Positions 27,004 to 36,940 of a DNA stretch of 64,000 bases are shown here, piece by piece. Numbering within the stretch: position 1 is the stretch's first letter; the number at the start of each line of letters is the position of its first letter. The notes under the pieces were generated by a model. That model was given only the letters and a program-made list of their open reading frames with translations, did not search any database and was not told the origin of the DNA. The DNA lies in contig NZ_FORQ01000001.1 of the NCBI RefSeq assembly GCF_900114045.1, forward strand, positions 186,001 through 250,000, read 5' to 3'. A program made the position numbers and the translations under genes. The DNA is from Kaistella treverensis. Its GTDB lineage: Bacteria > Bacteroidota > Bacteroidia > Flavobacteriales > Weeksellaceae.

Positions 27004-29433
27004 ATGGAATCCACCTATATAGAAACTCAGCAGATTTCCTTTCAGGACTTTAAAAACCAGATCCTGGAAGATTATAAGCTAGGCCGTATTTCCCGCGAAA
27101 TGTCTTATCTGGGCAGACGCGAAGTGCTGACCGGAAAAGCAAAGTTCGGAATCTTCGGCGACGGTAAGGAATTGCCGCAGCTGGCAATGGCAAAAGTTTT
27201 TAGAAACGGTGATTTCCGAAGCGGCTATTATAGGGATCAAACCTTTGCGCTTGCAATTGATGCAATAACTGTAGAAAACTTTTTCGCGCAGTTGTATGCA
27301 GATACCAACATCGAACGTGAACCGGCTTCTGCGGGCCGACAAATGAACGGTCATTACGCAACCAGAAGTTTAAATGCGGATGGCAGCTGGAAAGATTTAA
27401 CTAAACAGAAAAATATTTCCTCAGATATTTCGCCGACTGCAGGACAAATGCCGCGATTGTTAGGTTTAGCACTTGCTTCAAAAGTGTACAAATCTGTAGA
27501 GTTTGAAGGTTCTGAAATTTTCTCCAATAAAGGAAATGAAGTTGCTTTCGGAACAATCGGTGACGCCTCAACTGCGGAAGGTCATTTCTGGGAAACGCTG
27601 AACGCTGCGTGTGCTTTGCAGGTTCCGATGATTGTTTCAATTTGGGATGATGGTTACGGAATTTCCGTTCCGACACAAAACCAGCGCGCAAAAGCTGATA
27701 TTGCTGAAATGCTTTCAGGTTTTCAAAGAAAAGAAGGCGAGGCGCAAGGTTGCGAAATCATTCAGGTGAAAGCCTGGGATTATCCGTCGCTTTTGGATGC
27801 TTACGCGCGCGCCGAGCATTTTGCCCGCACTGAAAGTATTCCGGTCGTGGTGCACGTGGTGGAAGTTACGCAGCCGCAAGGTCACTCGACTTCCGGCTCT
27901 CATGAAAGATATAAAAGCGAAGACCGCCTGAAATGGGAAGGTGAATATGATGGTTTACTGAAATTCCGTGAATGGATTTTTAATTATTCTATTGAGATTG
28001 AAGGTGAAGAACAGCAACTGGCTTCACTGGAAGATTTAGAAAAGATAGAAGCAGAAGCGAAAAAAATGGTCAAAGAAGGCCAAAAAAAAGCGTGGGAAGA
28101 TTATCAGAAAACCATTACTGATCTAAAAGAAGCCTTGCTTCCTTTGGTGGAGAATATAAAATCTCAAAACACGGAAGTTGCTGCGGAACTCGAACAGTTC
28201 GGTAAAATAATTTCGGTTGCAAAACGCGACATTTTTCATTTGGTCCGAAAAGCCTTGTTATTGACAAGAGCAAACCAAACTCCGGAAAGACATGATCTTC
28301 AGCTGAAATATGAGCAGGTTTTCGCTGCTGAAAAAGAAAATTATTCTTCACATTTATATTCGCAGTCCGAATGGAAAGCCACGAAAGTGCTGGAAGTAAA
28401 ACCGGTTTTTTCTGATGCTTCCGAAACCGTAGACGGTCGGGTAGTGGTGAGAAATAATTTCGATAAAATATTTGAAAAGTATCCGGAAACGTTGATTTTC
28501 GGTGAAGATGCCGGAAATATTGGTGATGTAAACCAAGGTTTGGAAGGTCTTCAGGAAAAGTACGGCGAACTGCGTATTGCAGATACCGGAATTCGCGAAG
28601 CCACCATTCTCGGTCAGGGAATCGGAATGGCAATGCGTGGTTTAAGACCGATTGCAGAAATCCAGTACCTCGATTATATTTTGTACTGCTTGCAAGGCAT
28701 GAGCGATGATTTGGCGACCGTGCAGTACAGAACGCGCGGCGGGCAAAAAGCGCCTTTAATCATCAGAACGCGTGGTCACCGTTTGGAAGGAATCTGGCAT
28801 TCAGGTTCGCCAATGGCGGGCATTTTAAACCTTTCCAAAGGGATTTTGGTTCTTGTTCCAAGAAACTTAACGATAGCTGCAGGTTTCTACAACACCATGC
28901 TTCAGTCCGACGAACCGGCATTAATCATCGAATGTCTGAACGGTTATCGCTTGAAAGAAACACAGCCGGACAACTTAGGTGAGTTTACCATTCCGGTTGG
29001 GAAAGTCGAAATCACCAAAGAAGGTTCTGACGTTACTTTGGTAACTTACGGTTCTACCTGGAGACTCGTTATGGAAGCTGCGAAAGAATTGGACAAAATC
29101 GGTATTTCAGCGGAAGTAATTGATATTCAGTCCTTAATTCCATTCGATTTAAGCCACGAAATTAAAGAAAGCGTGAAGAAAACCAACCGCCTCGTTGTTA
29201 TTGATGAAGATGTGGAAGGTGGAGCTTCTGCCTTTATTTTACAGCAGATTTTAGAAAAACAAAAAGCCTTCAGATATCTGGATTCCGATCCGCTTACTAT
29301 TTCTGCGGAAAACCACCGTCCGCCGTACGCGAGCGATGGCGACTATTTCAGCAAGCCAAGTGTTGATGATATGGTAGAAAAAATTTACGGATTATTTCAC
29401 GAGGTAAATCCGGAAAAGTTTCCAAAAATTTAA
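27004..29433 (+). CDS. 2-oxoacid dehydrogenase E1, fused alpha and beta subunits
   Basis: 809 aa. Residues 1-400 are the E1-alpha fold with the thiamine-diphosphate motif GDASTAEGHFWETLN starting at 186 and ending WDDGYG. Residues 465-809 are E1-beta (IFGEDAGNIGDVNQGLEGLQ, GMAMRGLRPIAEIQ, YASDGDYFSKPS). The fused form is usual in Bacteroidota and is generally assigned to branched-chain 2-oxoacids. It decarboxylates the acid and passes the acyl group to an E2 lipoyl enzyme. No E2 gene is nearby, but lpdA follows 0.8 kb downstream. Confidence 0.88.
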   Translation: MESTYIETQQISFQDFKNQILEDYKLGRISREMSYLGRREVLTGKAKFGIFGDGKELPQLAMAKVFRNGDFRSGYYRDQTFALAIDAITVENFFAQLYADTNIEREPASAGRQMNGHYATRSLNADGSWKDLTKQKNISSDISPTAGQMPRLLGLALASKVYKSVEFEGSEIFSNKGNEVAFGTIGDASTAEGHFWETLNAACALQVPMIVSIWDDGYGISVPTQNQRAKADIAEMLSGFQRKEGEAQGCEIIQVKAWDYPSLLDAYARAEHFARTESIPVVVHVVEVTQPQGHSTSGSHERYKSEDRLKWEGEYDGLLKFREWIFNYSIEIEGEEQQLASLEDLEKIEAEAKKMVKEGQKKAWEDYQKTITDLKEALLPLVENIKSQNTEVAAELEQFGKIISVAKRDIFHLVRKALLLTRANQTPERHDLQLKYEQVFAAEKENYSSHLYSQSEWKATKVLEVKPVFSDASETVDGRVVVRNNFDKIFEKYPETLIFGEDAGNIGDVNQGLEGLQEKYGELRIADTGIREATILGQGIGMAMRGLRPIAEIQYLDYILYCLQGMSDDLATVQYRTRGGQKAPLIIRTRGHRLEGIWHSGSPMAGILNLSKGILVLVPRNLTIAAGFYNTMLQSDEPALIIECLNGYRLKETQPDNLGEFTIPVGKVEITKEGSDVTLVTYGSTWRLVMEAAKELDKIGISAEVIDIQSLIPFDLSHEIKESVKKTNRLVVIDEDVEGGASAFILQQILEKQKAFRYLDSDPLTISAENHRPPYASDGDYFSKPSVDDMVEKIYGLFHEVNPEKFPKI

Positions 29434-29440
29434 TAATAAA

Positions 29441-29465
29441 AAGCAGACTTGGTTCTGCTTTTTTT
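29441..29465 (+). terminator. Terminator of E1 gene
   Basis: AAGCAGA pairs with TCTGCTT around CTTGGT, with a T run. Confidence 0.85.
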
Positions 29466-29503
29466 GTGCATCATTTTTGCAGCCTACCCAGAAACTCAAA
29501 AAA

Positions 29504-30112
29504 ATGAAAAAAACACTTCTGGCTTTCTCAATCTCATTCCTGCTTTTCTCCTGCAGCGAAACTGAAAAAATTTCCCCTGATTCGGGCAAAATTTCAGAAA
29601 ATTCTGAAAAGAATGAAATGGTCGCTTTGATGGATGAAATGATGGACGACATGCACAGCGGCAAACCTACCGGAAACATCGATGCGGATTTTGCCAATAT
29701 GATGATCGCACACCATCAGGGCGCGGTGGATATGTCGCAACTTTTGCTTGAAAAAGGCACCGATCCGGAGCTGAAAAAATTCGCTCAGAAAGTCATCGCA
29801 GACCAAAATACCGAAATTGCTTTAATGAAAAAATATGCCGCTAAAGCGGCAAATTTTCCGGAAAATAAAGAATTCGAACAGGCGCTTAACCAGTCCATGG
29901 CGGCGATGATGAACAGTGACACGAAAGTCTATAACGACATTGACAAAGATTACGCGGCGCAGATGATTCCACACCATCAAAGTGCCGTCGATATGGCGAA
30001 AGTGTATCAGAAATTCGGCAAGGAAAAAGAACTGTTGAATCTTTCCGATAGGATTGTGCGGCATCAAACATCCGAAATCGCGCAATTGCAGGCGTGGCTT
30101 GATAAAAATTAA
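29504..30112 (+). CDS. DUF305 lipoprotein
   Basis: 202 aa from MKKTLLAFS. A lipoprotein signal (LLFSCSE, lipid Cys at about residue 16) precedes a ferritin-like DUF305 helical domain. It carries two paired-histidine motifs, MIAHHQGAVDM and MIPHHQSAVDM, with many Met and Asp residues around them, consistent with metal (often copper) binding proposed for the family. It sits between the E1 and lpdA genes but has its own leader and no evident metabolic link to them. Confidence 0.85.
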   Translation: MKKTLLAFSISFLLFSCSETEKISPDSGKISENSEKNEMVALMDEMMDDMHSGKPTGNIDADFANMMIAHHQGAVDMSQLLLEKGTDPELKKFAQKVIADQNTEIALMKKYAAKAANFPENKEFEQALNQSMAAMMNSDTKVYNDIDKDYAAQMIPHHQSAVDMAKVYQKFGKEKELLNLSDRIVRHQTSEIAQLQAWLDKN

Positions 30113-30195
30113 TTATAAAATTTAAAGAAAACCCGCGCAAAAATCCCCGAAAACACTCGGAAATTTTCCGTAAATTCGCATCAAATTTTTAAATA

Positions 30196-31587
30196 ATGAA
30201 CTACGATATTATTGTCATCGGCAGTGGACCTGGTGGTTACGTTACGGCAATCAGAGCCGCACAATTGGGTTTCAAAACTGCGATTATCGAAAAAGAAAGT
30301 TTAGGTGGAATTTGCTTGAATTGGGGTTGTATCCCGACGAAAGCTTTGCTGAAATCTGCACACGTTTTTAAATATTTACAGAAAGCCGAAGATTACGGTT
30401 TAAATAAAGTAGAAAATCCAGGTTTTGATTTTTCTAAAGTCATCCAGAGAAGCCGCGGCGTTGCTCAGAAAATGAGCGGTGGAATCGCTTTCCTGATGAA
30501 GAAAAACAAAATCGATGTCATCATGGGAACTGCAAAAGTTCAGAAAGGTAAAAAAGTTTCTGTTGCTGATAAAGACGGAAAAACCACTGAATATTCTGCA
30601 GAACACATCATCATCGCGACCGGCGCGCGCTCCCGTGAATTGCCGAACTTGCCACAGGACGGCAAAAAAGTCATCGGTTACCGCCAGGCTTTAAGTCTTC
30701 CGGAACAGCCAAAATCCATGATTGTTGTGGGTTCGGGCGCTATAGGAATTGAGTTTGCGGATTTTTACAATACCATGGGTACCAAAGTGACGGTGGTGGA
30801 ATTCATGCCGAATATTCTTCCGGTGGAAGATGAAGATACTTCAAAACACGTTGAAAAATCCCTGAAAAAATCCGGTATCGAGATTATGACCAATGCGTCT
30901 GTAGAATCAGTAGATACTTCCGGAAACGGCGTGAAAGCGACCGTGAAAACCGAGAAAGGAAATATCACATTAGAAGCCGATATTTTATTGTCCGCAGTTG
31001 GAATCTCTTCAAATATTGAAGGTCAGGGTTTCGAAGAAGTGGGCATCCAAACAGAAAAAGGAAAAGTTTTGGTGAACGAATGGTACCAGACTTCTGTTCC
31101 GGGCTATTATGCGATTGGTGATATTTTACCGACTCAGGCCTTGGCGCACGTGGCGTCTGCGGAAGGAATTACCTGCGTGGAAAAAATCAAAGGTTTACAC
31201 GTAGAAAAAATCGATTATGGCAATATTCCTGGTTGTACGTATGCGCATCCTGAAGTGGCGTCGGTTGGCTTAACCGAAAAGCAGGCAAAAGAAAAAGGGT
31301 ACGAACTGAAAGTGGGTAAATTCCCCTTCTCAGCCTCCGGAAAAGCTACTGCAAACGGCGACACCGACGGTTTCATCAAAGTTATTTTTGATGCGAAATA
31401 CGGCGAGTGGCTCGGTTGTCATATGGTGGGCGACGGTGTTACCGACATGATTGCCGAAGCTGTTGTAGCGCGTAAACTGGAAACTACCGGCCACGAAGTC
31501 CTGAAATCCATTCACCCGCACCCAACGATTTCCGAAGCGGTGATGGAAGCTGTAGCAGCCGCTTACGGCGAGGTGATTCACATCTAA
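30196..31587 (+). CDS. lpdA: Dihydrolipoyl dehydrogenase (E3)
   Basis: 463 aa. FAD motif IGSGPGGYVTAIRAAQLG is at the N terminus, the redox disulfide is Cys40/Cys45 (GGICLNWGCIPTK), an NAD-binding motif VVGSGAIGIEF follows, and the C-terminal dyad is His442/Glu447 (HPHPTISE). It reoxidises dihydrolipoamide of 2-oxoacid dehydrogenase complexes with NAD+. It probably serves the E1 encoded upstream. Confidence 0.95.
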   Translation: MNYDIIVIGSGPGGYVTAIRAAQLGFKTAIIEKESLGGICLNWGCIPTKALLKSAHVFKYLQKAEDYGLNKVENPGFDFSKVIQRSRGVAQKMSGGIAFLMKKNKIDVIMGTAKVQKGKKVSVADKDGKTTEYSAEHIIIATGARSRELPNLPQDGKKVIGYRQALSLPEQPKSMIVVGSGAIGIEFADFYNTMGTKVTVVEFMPNILPVEDEDTSKHVEKSLKKSGIEIMTNASVESVDTSGNGVKATVKTEKGNITLEADILLSAVGISSNIEGQGFEEVGIQTEKGKVLVNEWYQTSVPGYYAIGDILPTQALAHVASAEGITCVEKIKGLHVEKIDYGNIPGCTYAHPEVASVGLTEKQAKEKGYELKVGKFPFSASGKATANGDTDGFIKVIFDAKYGEWLGCHMVGDGVTDMIAEAVVARKLETTGHEVLKSIHPHPTISEAVMEAVAAAYGEVIHI

Positions 31588-31608
31588 AAGGACAAAATAT
31601 ATTTATAA

Positions 31609-31639
31609 AAAATTCCAGTTAAAAGCTGGAATTTTTTTT
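31609..31639 (+). terminator. Terminator of lpdA
   Basis: AAAATTCCAG pairs with CTGGAATTTT around TTAAAAG, followed by T residues. Confidence 0.85.
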
Positions 31640-31640
31640 G

Positions 31641-31810
31641 TGCGGCATTGCGAGCGACGCGAAGCAATCCGTTTATTTTGTATTTTTTTTGGCAGCTTTG
31701 AACAACGTTCGTAAATTTCAATAAAAGCATTCGCTTTTACCTCATTTATGTCTTCCACTCCCGCTTCCGCTACGGCGGAGAGCTCCGTTCAAGCCGGGCT
31801 GCGAAATTTG
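31641..31810. repeat. Intergenic repeat remnants between lpdA and the DUF262 locus
   Basis: 31647-31668 is an ATTGC...GCAAT inverted-repeat unit of the widespread CATTGCGAGCGAAGCGAAGCAATC type. Further on, 31750-31805 has a GC-rich stretch (CTTCCGCTACGGCGGAG, AAGCCGGGCTGCG) resembling the ends of the dispersed elements at 22486 and 46936. No gene is seen in 31640-31904. Confidence 0.5.
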
Positions 31811-31904
31811 TTAAAAAGTGTTAAATATGTTGTTAAAATATGTATATTTGAGATGTAGCAGAAATATAAAGAAACAAATATAACGCACAAAAATAAATAT
31901 AAAT

Positions 31905-33651
31905 ATGTCAAAACTTAATGTTGACCAGAAAACAATAATGTTACTTTTTTCAGATAAAAAATCTGACTTTCTTATCCCTGATTATCAGAGACCTTACGCT
32001 TGGGAAGAAGATCAATGCCAAACTCTTTGGGACGACATTTTTACCTTCGCATTTCCAGACAATAACAGTGACAAATTTGATATAATTGAAGAATACTTCT
32101 TAGGTTCAATAGTTACTTTTGAAAATGACAGAAATAAAAAAGAAGTAATTGACGGACAACAACGATTGACAACGTTGATGCTGTTATTACGCGCTTTTTA
32201 TGCAAAGTTTGGAAAAATGCAAGACGAGAACTCTAAAAGTACTCGTGAAAGAATTGCCCAATGTTTATGGAAAACAAATGAGTTTGGACAACCTAATCTA
32301 AAACATTTTGAAAATTGATTCGGAAGTTGCAACCGATAATGACAAAGAAGAGTTTTTAGAAATACTTAAAAGTGGGATTGTAAACAAAGATCAAAAGAGT
32401 AACTATGCTAAGAACTATCGCTTTTTTCAAGAAAAGATAGATAATTTTTTAAGTGAATATCCCGGATATTTTGCATACTTGCCCGCAAGGATTTTAGGCA
32501 ATTGTATTCTATTGCCGATTGAGGCAGAATCGCAAGACACCGCTTTGAGAATTTTTTCAACATTGAATGATAGAGGTCTTCCACTATCTGACGCTGATAT
32601 ATTCAAAGCACAATTTTACAAGCATTATTCATCAAAAAACCAAAAGGACTATTTCATAGAAAAATGGAAAACGCTTGAGGAAATTACGAGTAGAATTTTT
32701 AAGCCATTGAACGGTACACCAATGGACGAACTTTTTACCAGGTATATGTATTTTGTTCGCGCGAAGCAGGGAATAAAATCAACCACAACCGAGGCCTTAC
32801 GAAAATTTTACGAGAAAGGTAAATACTCAATTCTAAAGCAAGATGAGACATTATCAAATCTAAAAATCCTTGTTGATTTCTGGCATGATGTCTATAATCA
32901 GAATCCTGATAGATTTTCACCTAATATCTTGAGAAAATTTTTTATCCTGAATTCCGCACCAAACAGTATGTGGACCTATTTTTTATCAGTGTATTTTCTG
33001 CAAAACAAGAATGAAGTAAGACTACTAGAAGAAACAAAATTAGATGAATTTTTAAATAAAACCATCGCATTTGTTTGGGCATTTGCATTTACAAATCCCG
33101 GAGTTAATGCTTTAAGAACGCCTGTTTACGCGGAGATGATTAATATTGTTACGGACAAAATAGTCAACTTTGAAGAACATAAATTTGATGAACATTCTTT
33201 ACGGACAGCAATAAATAATTTTGAGTTTAAAAATGGAAGGCCAATAACTAGATCAATTTTAACTTGGTGGGCGTTTAAAGACGATGCACAAGAAATCCCC
33301 GCGCTCAATACGATTTTTGATATTGAACATATTTTTGCGAAAAAACGACAAGAAAATGATAAGTCACTTAGCAACAGGAAACTATTAGAGGCCCTTGGGA
33401 ACAAATCTTTACTTGAAGACAAAATAAATATTAGAGCGTCTGACTACAGATTTAGTGATAAAATAAAATATTACAAAGGGTTTACCAACGACAAAGGGCA
33501 GCATAAAACAGGTTCGATTATTTCTGAGTTAGTGACCTTTGCAAAAAGTAAAACTGACTTTGCGGAAGGTGATATAATTGTCAGAACGGAAAAAATAGTA
33601 AATGAATTTATTGCTTTTATAAAACAGAAAAACCTAATAAAACAATTATAA
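31905..33651 (+). pseudogene. GmrSD-like type IV restriction protein (DUF262/DUF1524), frameshifted
   Basis: The first frame (31905-32318) has the DUF262 start IPDYQRPYAWEEDQ and the IDGQQRLTTLMLLLRAF motif; the second (to 33651) continues with DUF262 and ends in a DUF1524 HNH-type nuclease region (FDIEHIFAKK and ALGNKSLL...INIRA). One extra T in the TTTT run at 32306-32309 separates them; removing it joins LKH and LKIDSEVATDND into about 580 aa. GmrSD proteins cleave modified phage DNA. The locus is AT-rich compared with its neighbours, is a single-gene insertion, and looks acquired. A sequencing error is possible. Confidence 0.8.
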
Positions 33652-33842
33652 CAAAATAGCACAAACAGACGTTTAGCAAAAAACGGGTTCAATACTAAAT
33701 TAAGTTATTGCCATTTATCAATTTCAGTTCTGGCAGACAGTTTTGTACTGCAAAATTTGCCAATGTGCCAAGTCGCAAAACGTAACAGTGAAAATTTCTC
33801 CTTAAAACATTGTTTTTTTCTAAAACGAAAGTACCTGAAACA

Positions 33843-33874
33843 AAAAAAAATGCCGCTACGACGGCATTTTTTTT
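33843..33874. terminator. Bidirectional terminator
   Basis: An AAAATGCCG-type stem pairs with CGGCATTTT around CTACGA, flanked by long A and T runs. It separates the DUF262 locus from the convergent dgkA. The 190 bp before it carry no gene. Confidence 0.85.
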
Positions 33875-33920
33875 ATTAACAGTAAATTGGAAAAATTCCG
33901 CCTTTTAACGGCAAATTTTT

Positions 33921-34274
33921 TCAAAAAACATATTTCGGGTAAATCAGGAAGCCAATAATAATCGCGGCAATTGCCATCAGAAAAACCGAGCCTGCCGCCA
34001 CATCTTTTATGATTTTTATGCGCGAATCAAATTCCGGCTGCACCACGTCGCAGATTTTTTCCAGGCACGTATTCAGGAGTTCCAGACTCAGCACCGCGAA
34101 GCAGACCAAAATAATAATCGCCGCCTCCGCGGGGGAAACCTGAAAATAGAAAATCAGAAAGATATTGCTTAGAAGCGCCAAAAATTCAATCTGGAAATTT
34201 CGCTCATTCCGGAAAATCCAGACAATACCTCTGGCGGCGTTGGCAAAACTGCGCTGCAGCGGCGGTTTTCTCAT
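33921..34274 (-). CDS. dgkA: Diacylglycerol/undecaprenol kinase
   Basis: 117-aa integral membrane kinase with three helices. The signature LELLNTCLEKICD (active-site Glu and Asn plus the metal Glu) and the RNERNFQIE motif near the N terminus are present. It phosphorylates diacylglycerol or undecaprenol in the inner membrane. Its ATG overlaps the M28 peptidase stop codon (TAATG), so translation is coupled. Confidence 0.9.
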   Translation of the reverse strand: MRKPPLQRSFANAARGIVWIFRNERNFQIEFLALLSNIFLIFYFQVSPAEAAIIILVCFAVLSLELLNTCLEKICDVVQPEFDSRIKIIKDVAAGSVFLMAIAAIIIGFLIYPKYVF

Positions 34275-35638
34275 TACCAGTTTTTATCGATCATGTACAT
34301 CAATTGGCCCATTGCCACGGCGCCAAGCAAAAGTTCGCGGCGGTTCACCTTGTCAAAAGTATCTTCGTTGGAATGGTGAATATCGAAATAGCGCTGCGGA
34401 TCCACGAAAAGTTCCGCTAAAGGAACTCCTGCAGGTTCCAACGGCGAGATATCAGCGCCGGCGTATTGCAACTCGAAATTGTGCACATTATAGGGCGCAA
34501 AAAGATTCCGCCACGACTGCACCTGCGCTCTTTTTTCCGGCGTCATTACCAAACCGAAACCGCGCGGCGTAAAACCTCCGCCATCACTTTCAATAGCAAA
34601 AATTTGTTTTTCGTTATTTTTTTTCGCGTTTTCAGCGTAAGTCGTTCCGCCTTTCAACCCATTTTCTTCATTGGCAAAACAAACCACGCGAATCGTGTGG
34701 TTATTTTTCAAGCCCAATTTTTTGAAAGCGCGTAAAATCTCGATGCTTTGTACAATTCCGGTTCCGTCGTCGTGCGCGCCTTCGCCCACGTCCCAGGAAT
34801 CCAGATGTCCGCTCACCACAAGCACGCTTTTGTCTTTGTTTCCGGTAATTTCACCGATTACGTTGTGTGAGAGTTTTTCACCTTTCATGGTGCAGTTGGA
34901 ATTCAGTTTGGCAAAAACTTTCTGGGTTTTCAGCGTTTTTTCCAGTTCATCAGCGCTTTTCGGCCCAATAGCAACGGCTGCTATTTTAGCGGTATCATCT
35001 TCATCATAACGCATTGCGCCGGTATGCGGCACATCGTCAAACGCCGAAGACAATGAACGGATAATTACGGCTTTTGCGCCTCTTTTTCCGGCCCAGGAAG
35101 CGGCACTCCGGCGGTATTTTCCGGCATCACCGTACGCCTGTCCAGTGTTCACGAATGTTTGATTAAAAGCATAATTGAAGAAAATAATTTTTCCTTTCAC
35201 CTGACTGTCCGGAAGCTTGTCGAAATCTTCTTTTGTTCTCACAAACGCGATTTCAGCTTCTACATCTTTACCTTTTGTTCCTTCGGAATTGCCCAGCGAC
35301 AGCATCTTGAGCGTTTTCCATTTTCCGTTTCCTTCTTTGATCTGCAGCGATTCTGCACCGCGCACCCAAACGGGAACCATCACTTCTTCTTTCCAAACTT
35401 TATCTGCACCGGCTTCTTTCAGCTTTTGTACCGCCCAATCGGTGGCTTTCTCGTAACCCGCGGAACCGCTGAGCCGCTGACCGACATTTTGGGTTAAATC
35501 GCGCAGATTTTCATAGGCTTTGCCATTCACCAAAATTTCATCGGAAATTTTTTTGAACTGAAGGGAATCGCTGTTTTGCTGCGAAAATAAAATTCCGCCC
35601 AGAAAGAGCGGAAGTATTTTTAGTAAAGAATATTTCAT
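34274..35638 (-). CDS. M28 family zinc aminopeptidase, exported
   Basis: 454 aa. A signal peptide (1-19, ending LFSQ) leads into an M28 catalytic domain interrupted by a PA-type insertion (about 120-230). Metal ligands are visible in SGHLDSWDVGEGAHDDGTG, FANEENG and DIHHSNEDT. It probably removes N-terminal residues from peptides in the periplasm or outside the cell. The stop overlaps the dgkA start. Confidence 0.88.
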   Translation of the reverse strand: MKYSLLKILPLFLGGILFSQQNSDSLQFKKISDEILVNGKAYENLRDLTQNVGQRLSGSAGYEKATDWAVQKLKEAGADKVWKEEVMVPVWVRGAESLQIKEGNGKWKTLKMLSLGNSEGTKGKDVEAEIAFVRTKEDFDKLPDSQVKGKIIFFNYAFNQTFVNTGQAYGDAGKYRRSAASWAGKRGAKAVIIRSLSSAFDDVPHTGAMRYDEDDTAKIAAVAIGPKSADELEKTLKTQKVFAKLNSNCTMKGEKLSHNVIGEITGNKDKSVLVVSGHLDSWDVGEGAHDDGTGIVQSIEILRAFKKLGLKNNHTIRVVCFANEENGLKGGTTYAENAKKNNEKQIFAIESDGGGFTPRGFGLVMTPEKRAQVQSWRNLFAPYNVHNFELQYAGADISPLEPAGVPLAELFVDPQRYFDIHHSNEDTFDKVNRRELLLGAVAMGQLMYMIDKNW

Positions 35639-35693
35639 TTTATTTTTAATTGAAAATCAAATATAAAAAAAACCTCGTTAAAACGGCAAATTT

Positions 35694-36938
35694 TTACTGT
35701 TTCATATCATACATCAAAAGCGCCGTTACGAGTTTTGGTTCGATATAGGTGCATTTCGGTGGCATTTTGATATTATTGTCCGATACTTTCAACAGGTCAT
35801 TGAAACTCACCGGATAAATTCCGAAACCGATTTTATATTCGCCGGAATCTACTTTTTCTTTCATTTCCTTAATGCCTTCAATTGTGGAATTTCCTTTTAA
35901 ATAGGTTATTTTTTCGGTGGTTTTCGGATCTTCGATGCCCAGAATATCTTTAAAGATAAATTCTTCCAAAAGGAAATGGTCGAGATCATTCAGCTCGCCC
36001 TCTTTTTTCCGCAGTTCGTGCTTTACGTGCAGCGAATAGAATTTACCGTCGAGATACATCGAAATATGAAATTTCTGCGACGGAAAATAGATGTTTTCGC
36101 CTTTTTCGTGGATCTGGAAATTCTTTTCGATTTTCTTTAAAAAATCCGCAGAATCCAAACCGTTCAAATCTTCTAAAAGCCGGTTATAATCGTGGATTTT
36201 AATCGATTGGTTGCTCACGATAAAACTGTATACATAATTGTAAAGTTCTGTACCGTTGTGCTTTTTGTTTTTCTCTTTTTGATTTTTTGCATGAAGCGCC
36301 GCCGAGCCCATCCGGTGGTGGCCGTCAGCAATATAAAACGAATCAATTTGATCTAAAACCTCTTTAAACTGCAGCATTTTCAGGCGGTTATCAATTCGCC
36401 AAATTTTATGTCGCGTACCGTTTTCAGATAAATAATTAAGAATCGGAACATTTTTTTGCTCGTGATTCATCAGCAGTTCCACTTTCGGATTTGCCATATA
36501 AGTCAGCAAAACCGGCTCTGCCTGAATATTTACCTTATCAAGATAATAGGCGAGTTTTTCTTTTCGGTGGGTGAGGGTAGATTCGTGTTTTTTGATGTTG
36601 CCGTTCCAGAAATCTTCCACGCTTACCAGACCTAAAAGTCCGCGGTAAACGCATTTACTGGGAAGAATCTGCTCGTACAAATAGTAGGAAGCATTATCCT
36701 GAACGAGTTTTCGATCTGCTACCAGTTCTTCAAAGTTGGTACGGATTTTCCGCAGATTGCGGTCCACATCTTTCGATTTGCTTACAACGAATGGCTTAAC
36801 CATTTGAATATAAGACGATTCCTGTTGTGCTTTTTTAATAATTTCATCTTGGGAGAAATTATCCAGCGGATGAGTCGGGAAAATATCGACATAATCTTCG
36901 CTCGGACGAATTCCTCGAAAAGGTTTAAATATCGGCAT
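35694..36938 (-). CDS. DUF1015 family protein
   Basis: 414 aa. The N-terminal FKPFRGIRPSEDYVDIFPTHPLDN and the central FYIADGHHRMGSAALHAK are DUF1015 signatures. The DGHHR motif resembles a ParB/Srx-like nucleotide site; a kinase-like role has been proposed for relatives. It follows serA by 2 bp and therefore belongs to the serC-serA operon, so a role in serine metabolism (for example serine phosphorylation) is a fair inference. Confidence 0.85.
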   Translation of the reverse strand: MPIFKPFRGIRPSEDYVDIFPTHPLDNFSQDEIIKKAQQESSYIQMVKPFVVSKSKDVDRNLRKIRTNFEELVADRKLVQDNASYYLYEQILPSKCVYRGLLGLVSVEDFWNGNIKKHESTLTHRKEKLAYYLDKVNIQAEPVLLTYMANPKVELLMNHEQKNVPILNYLSENGTRHKIWRIDNRLKMLQFKEVLDQIDSFYIADGHHRMGSAALHAKNQKEKNKKHNGTELYNYVYSFIVSNQSIKIHDYNRLLEDLNGLDSADFLKKIEKNFQIHEKGENIYFPSQKFHISMYLDGKFYSLHVKHELRKKEGELNDLDHFLLEEFIFKDILGIEDPKTTEKITYLKGNSTIEGIKEMKEKVDSGEYKIGFGIYPVSFNDLLKVSDNNIKMPPKCTYIEPKLVTALLMYDMKQ

Positions 36939-36940
36939 AT

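Noticed and set aside
33660-33800. Integron attC-like site after the DUF262 locus
   Set aside because: ACGTTTAGC and GCAAAACGT pieces are suggestive, but no proper R/L box pairing could be built.
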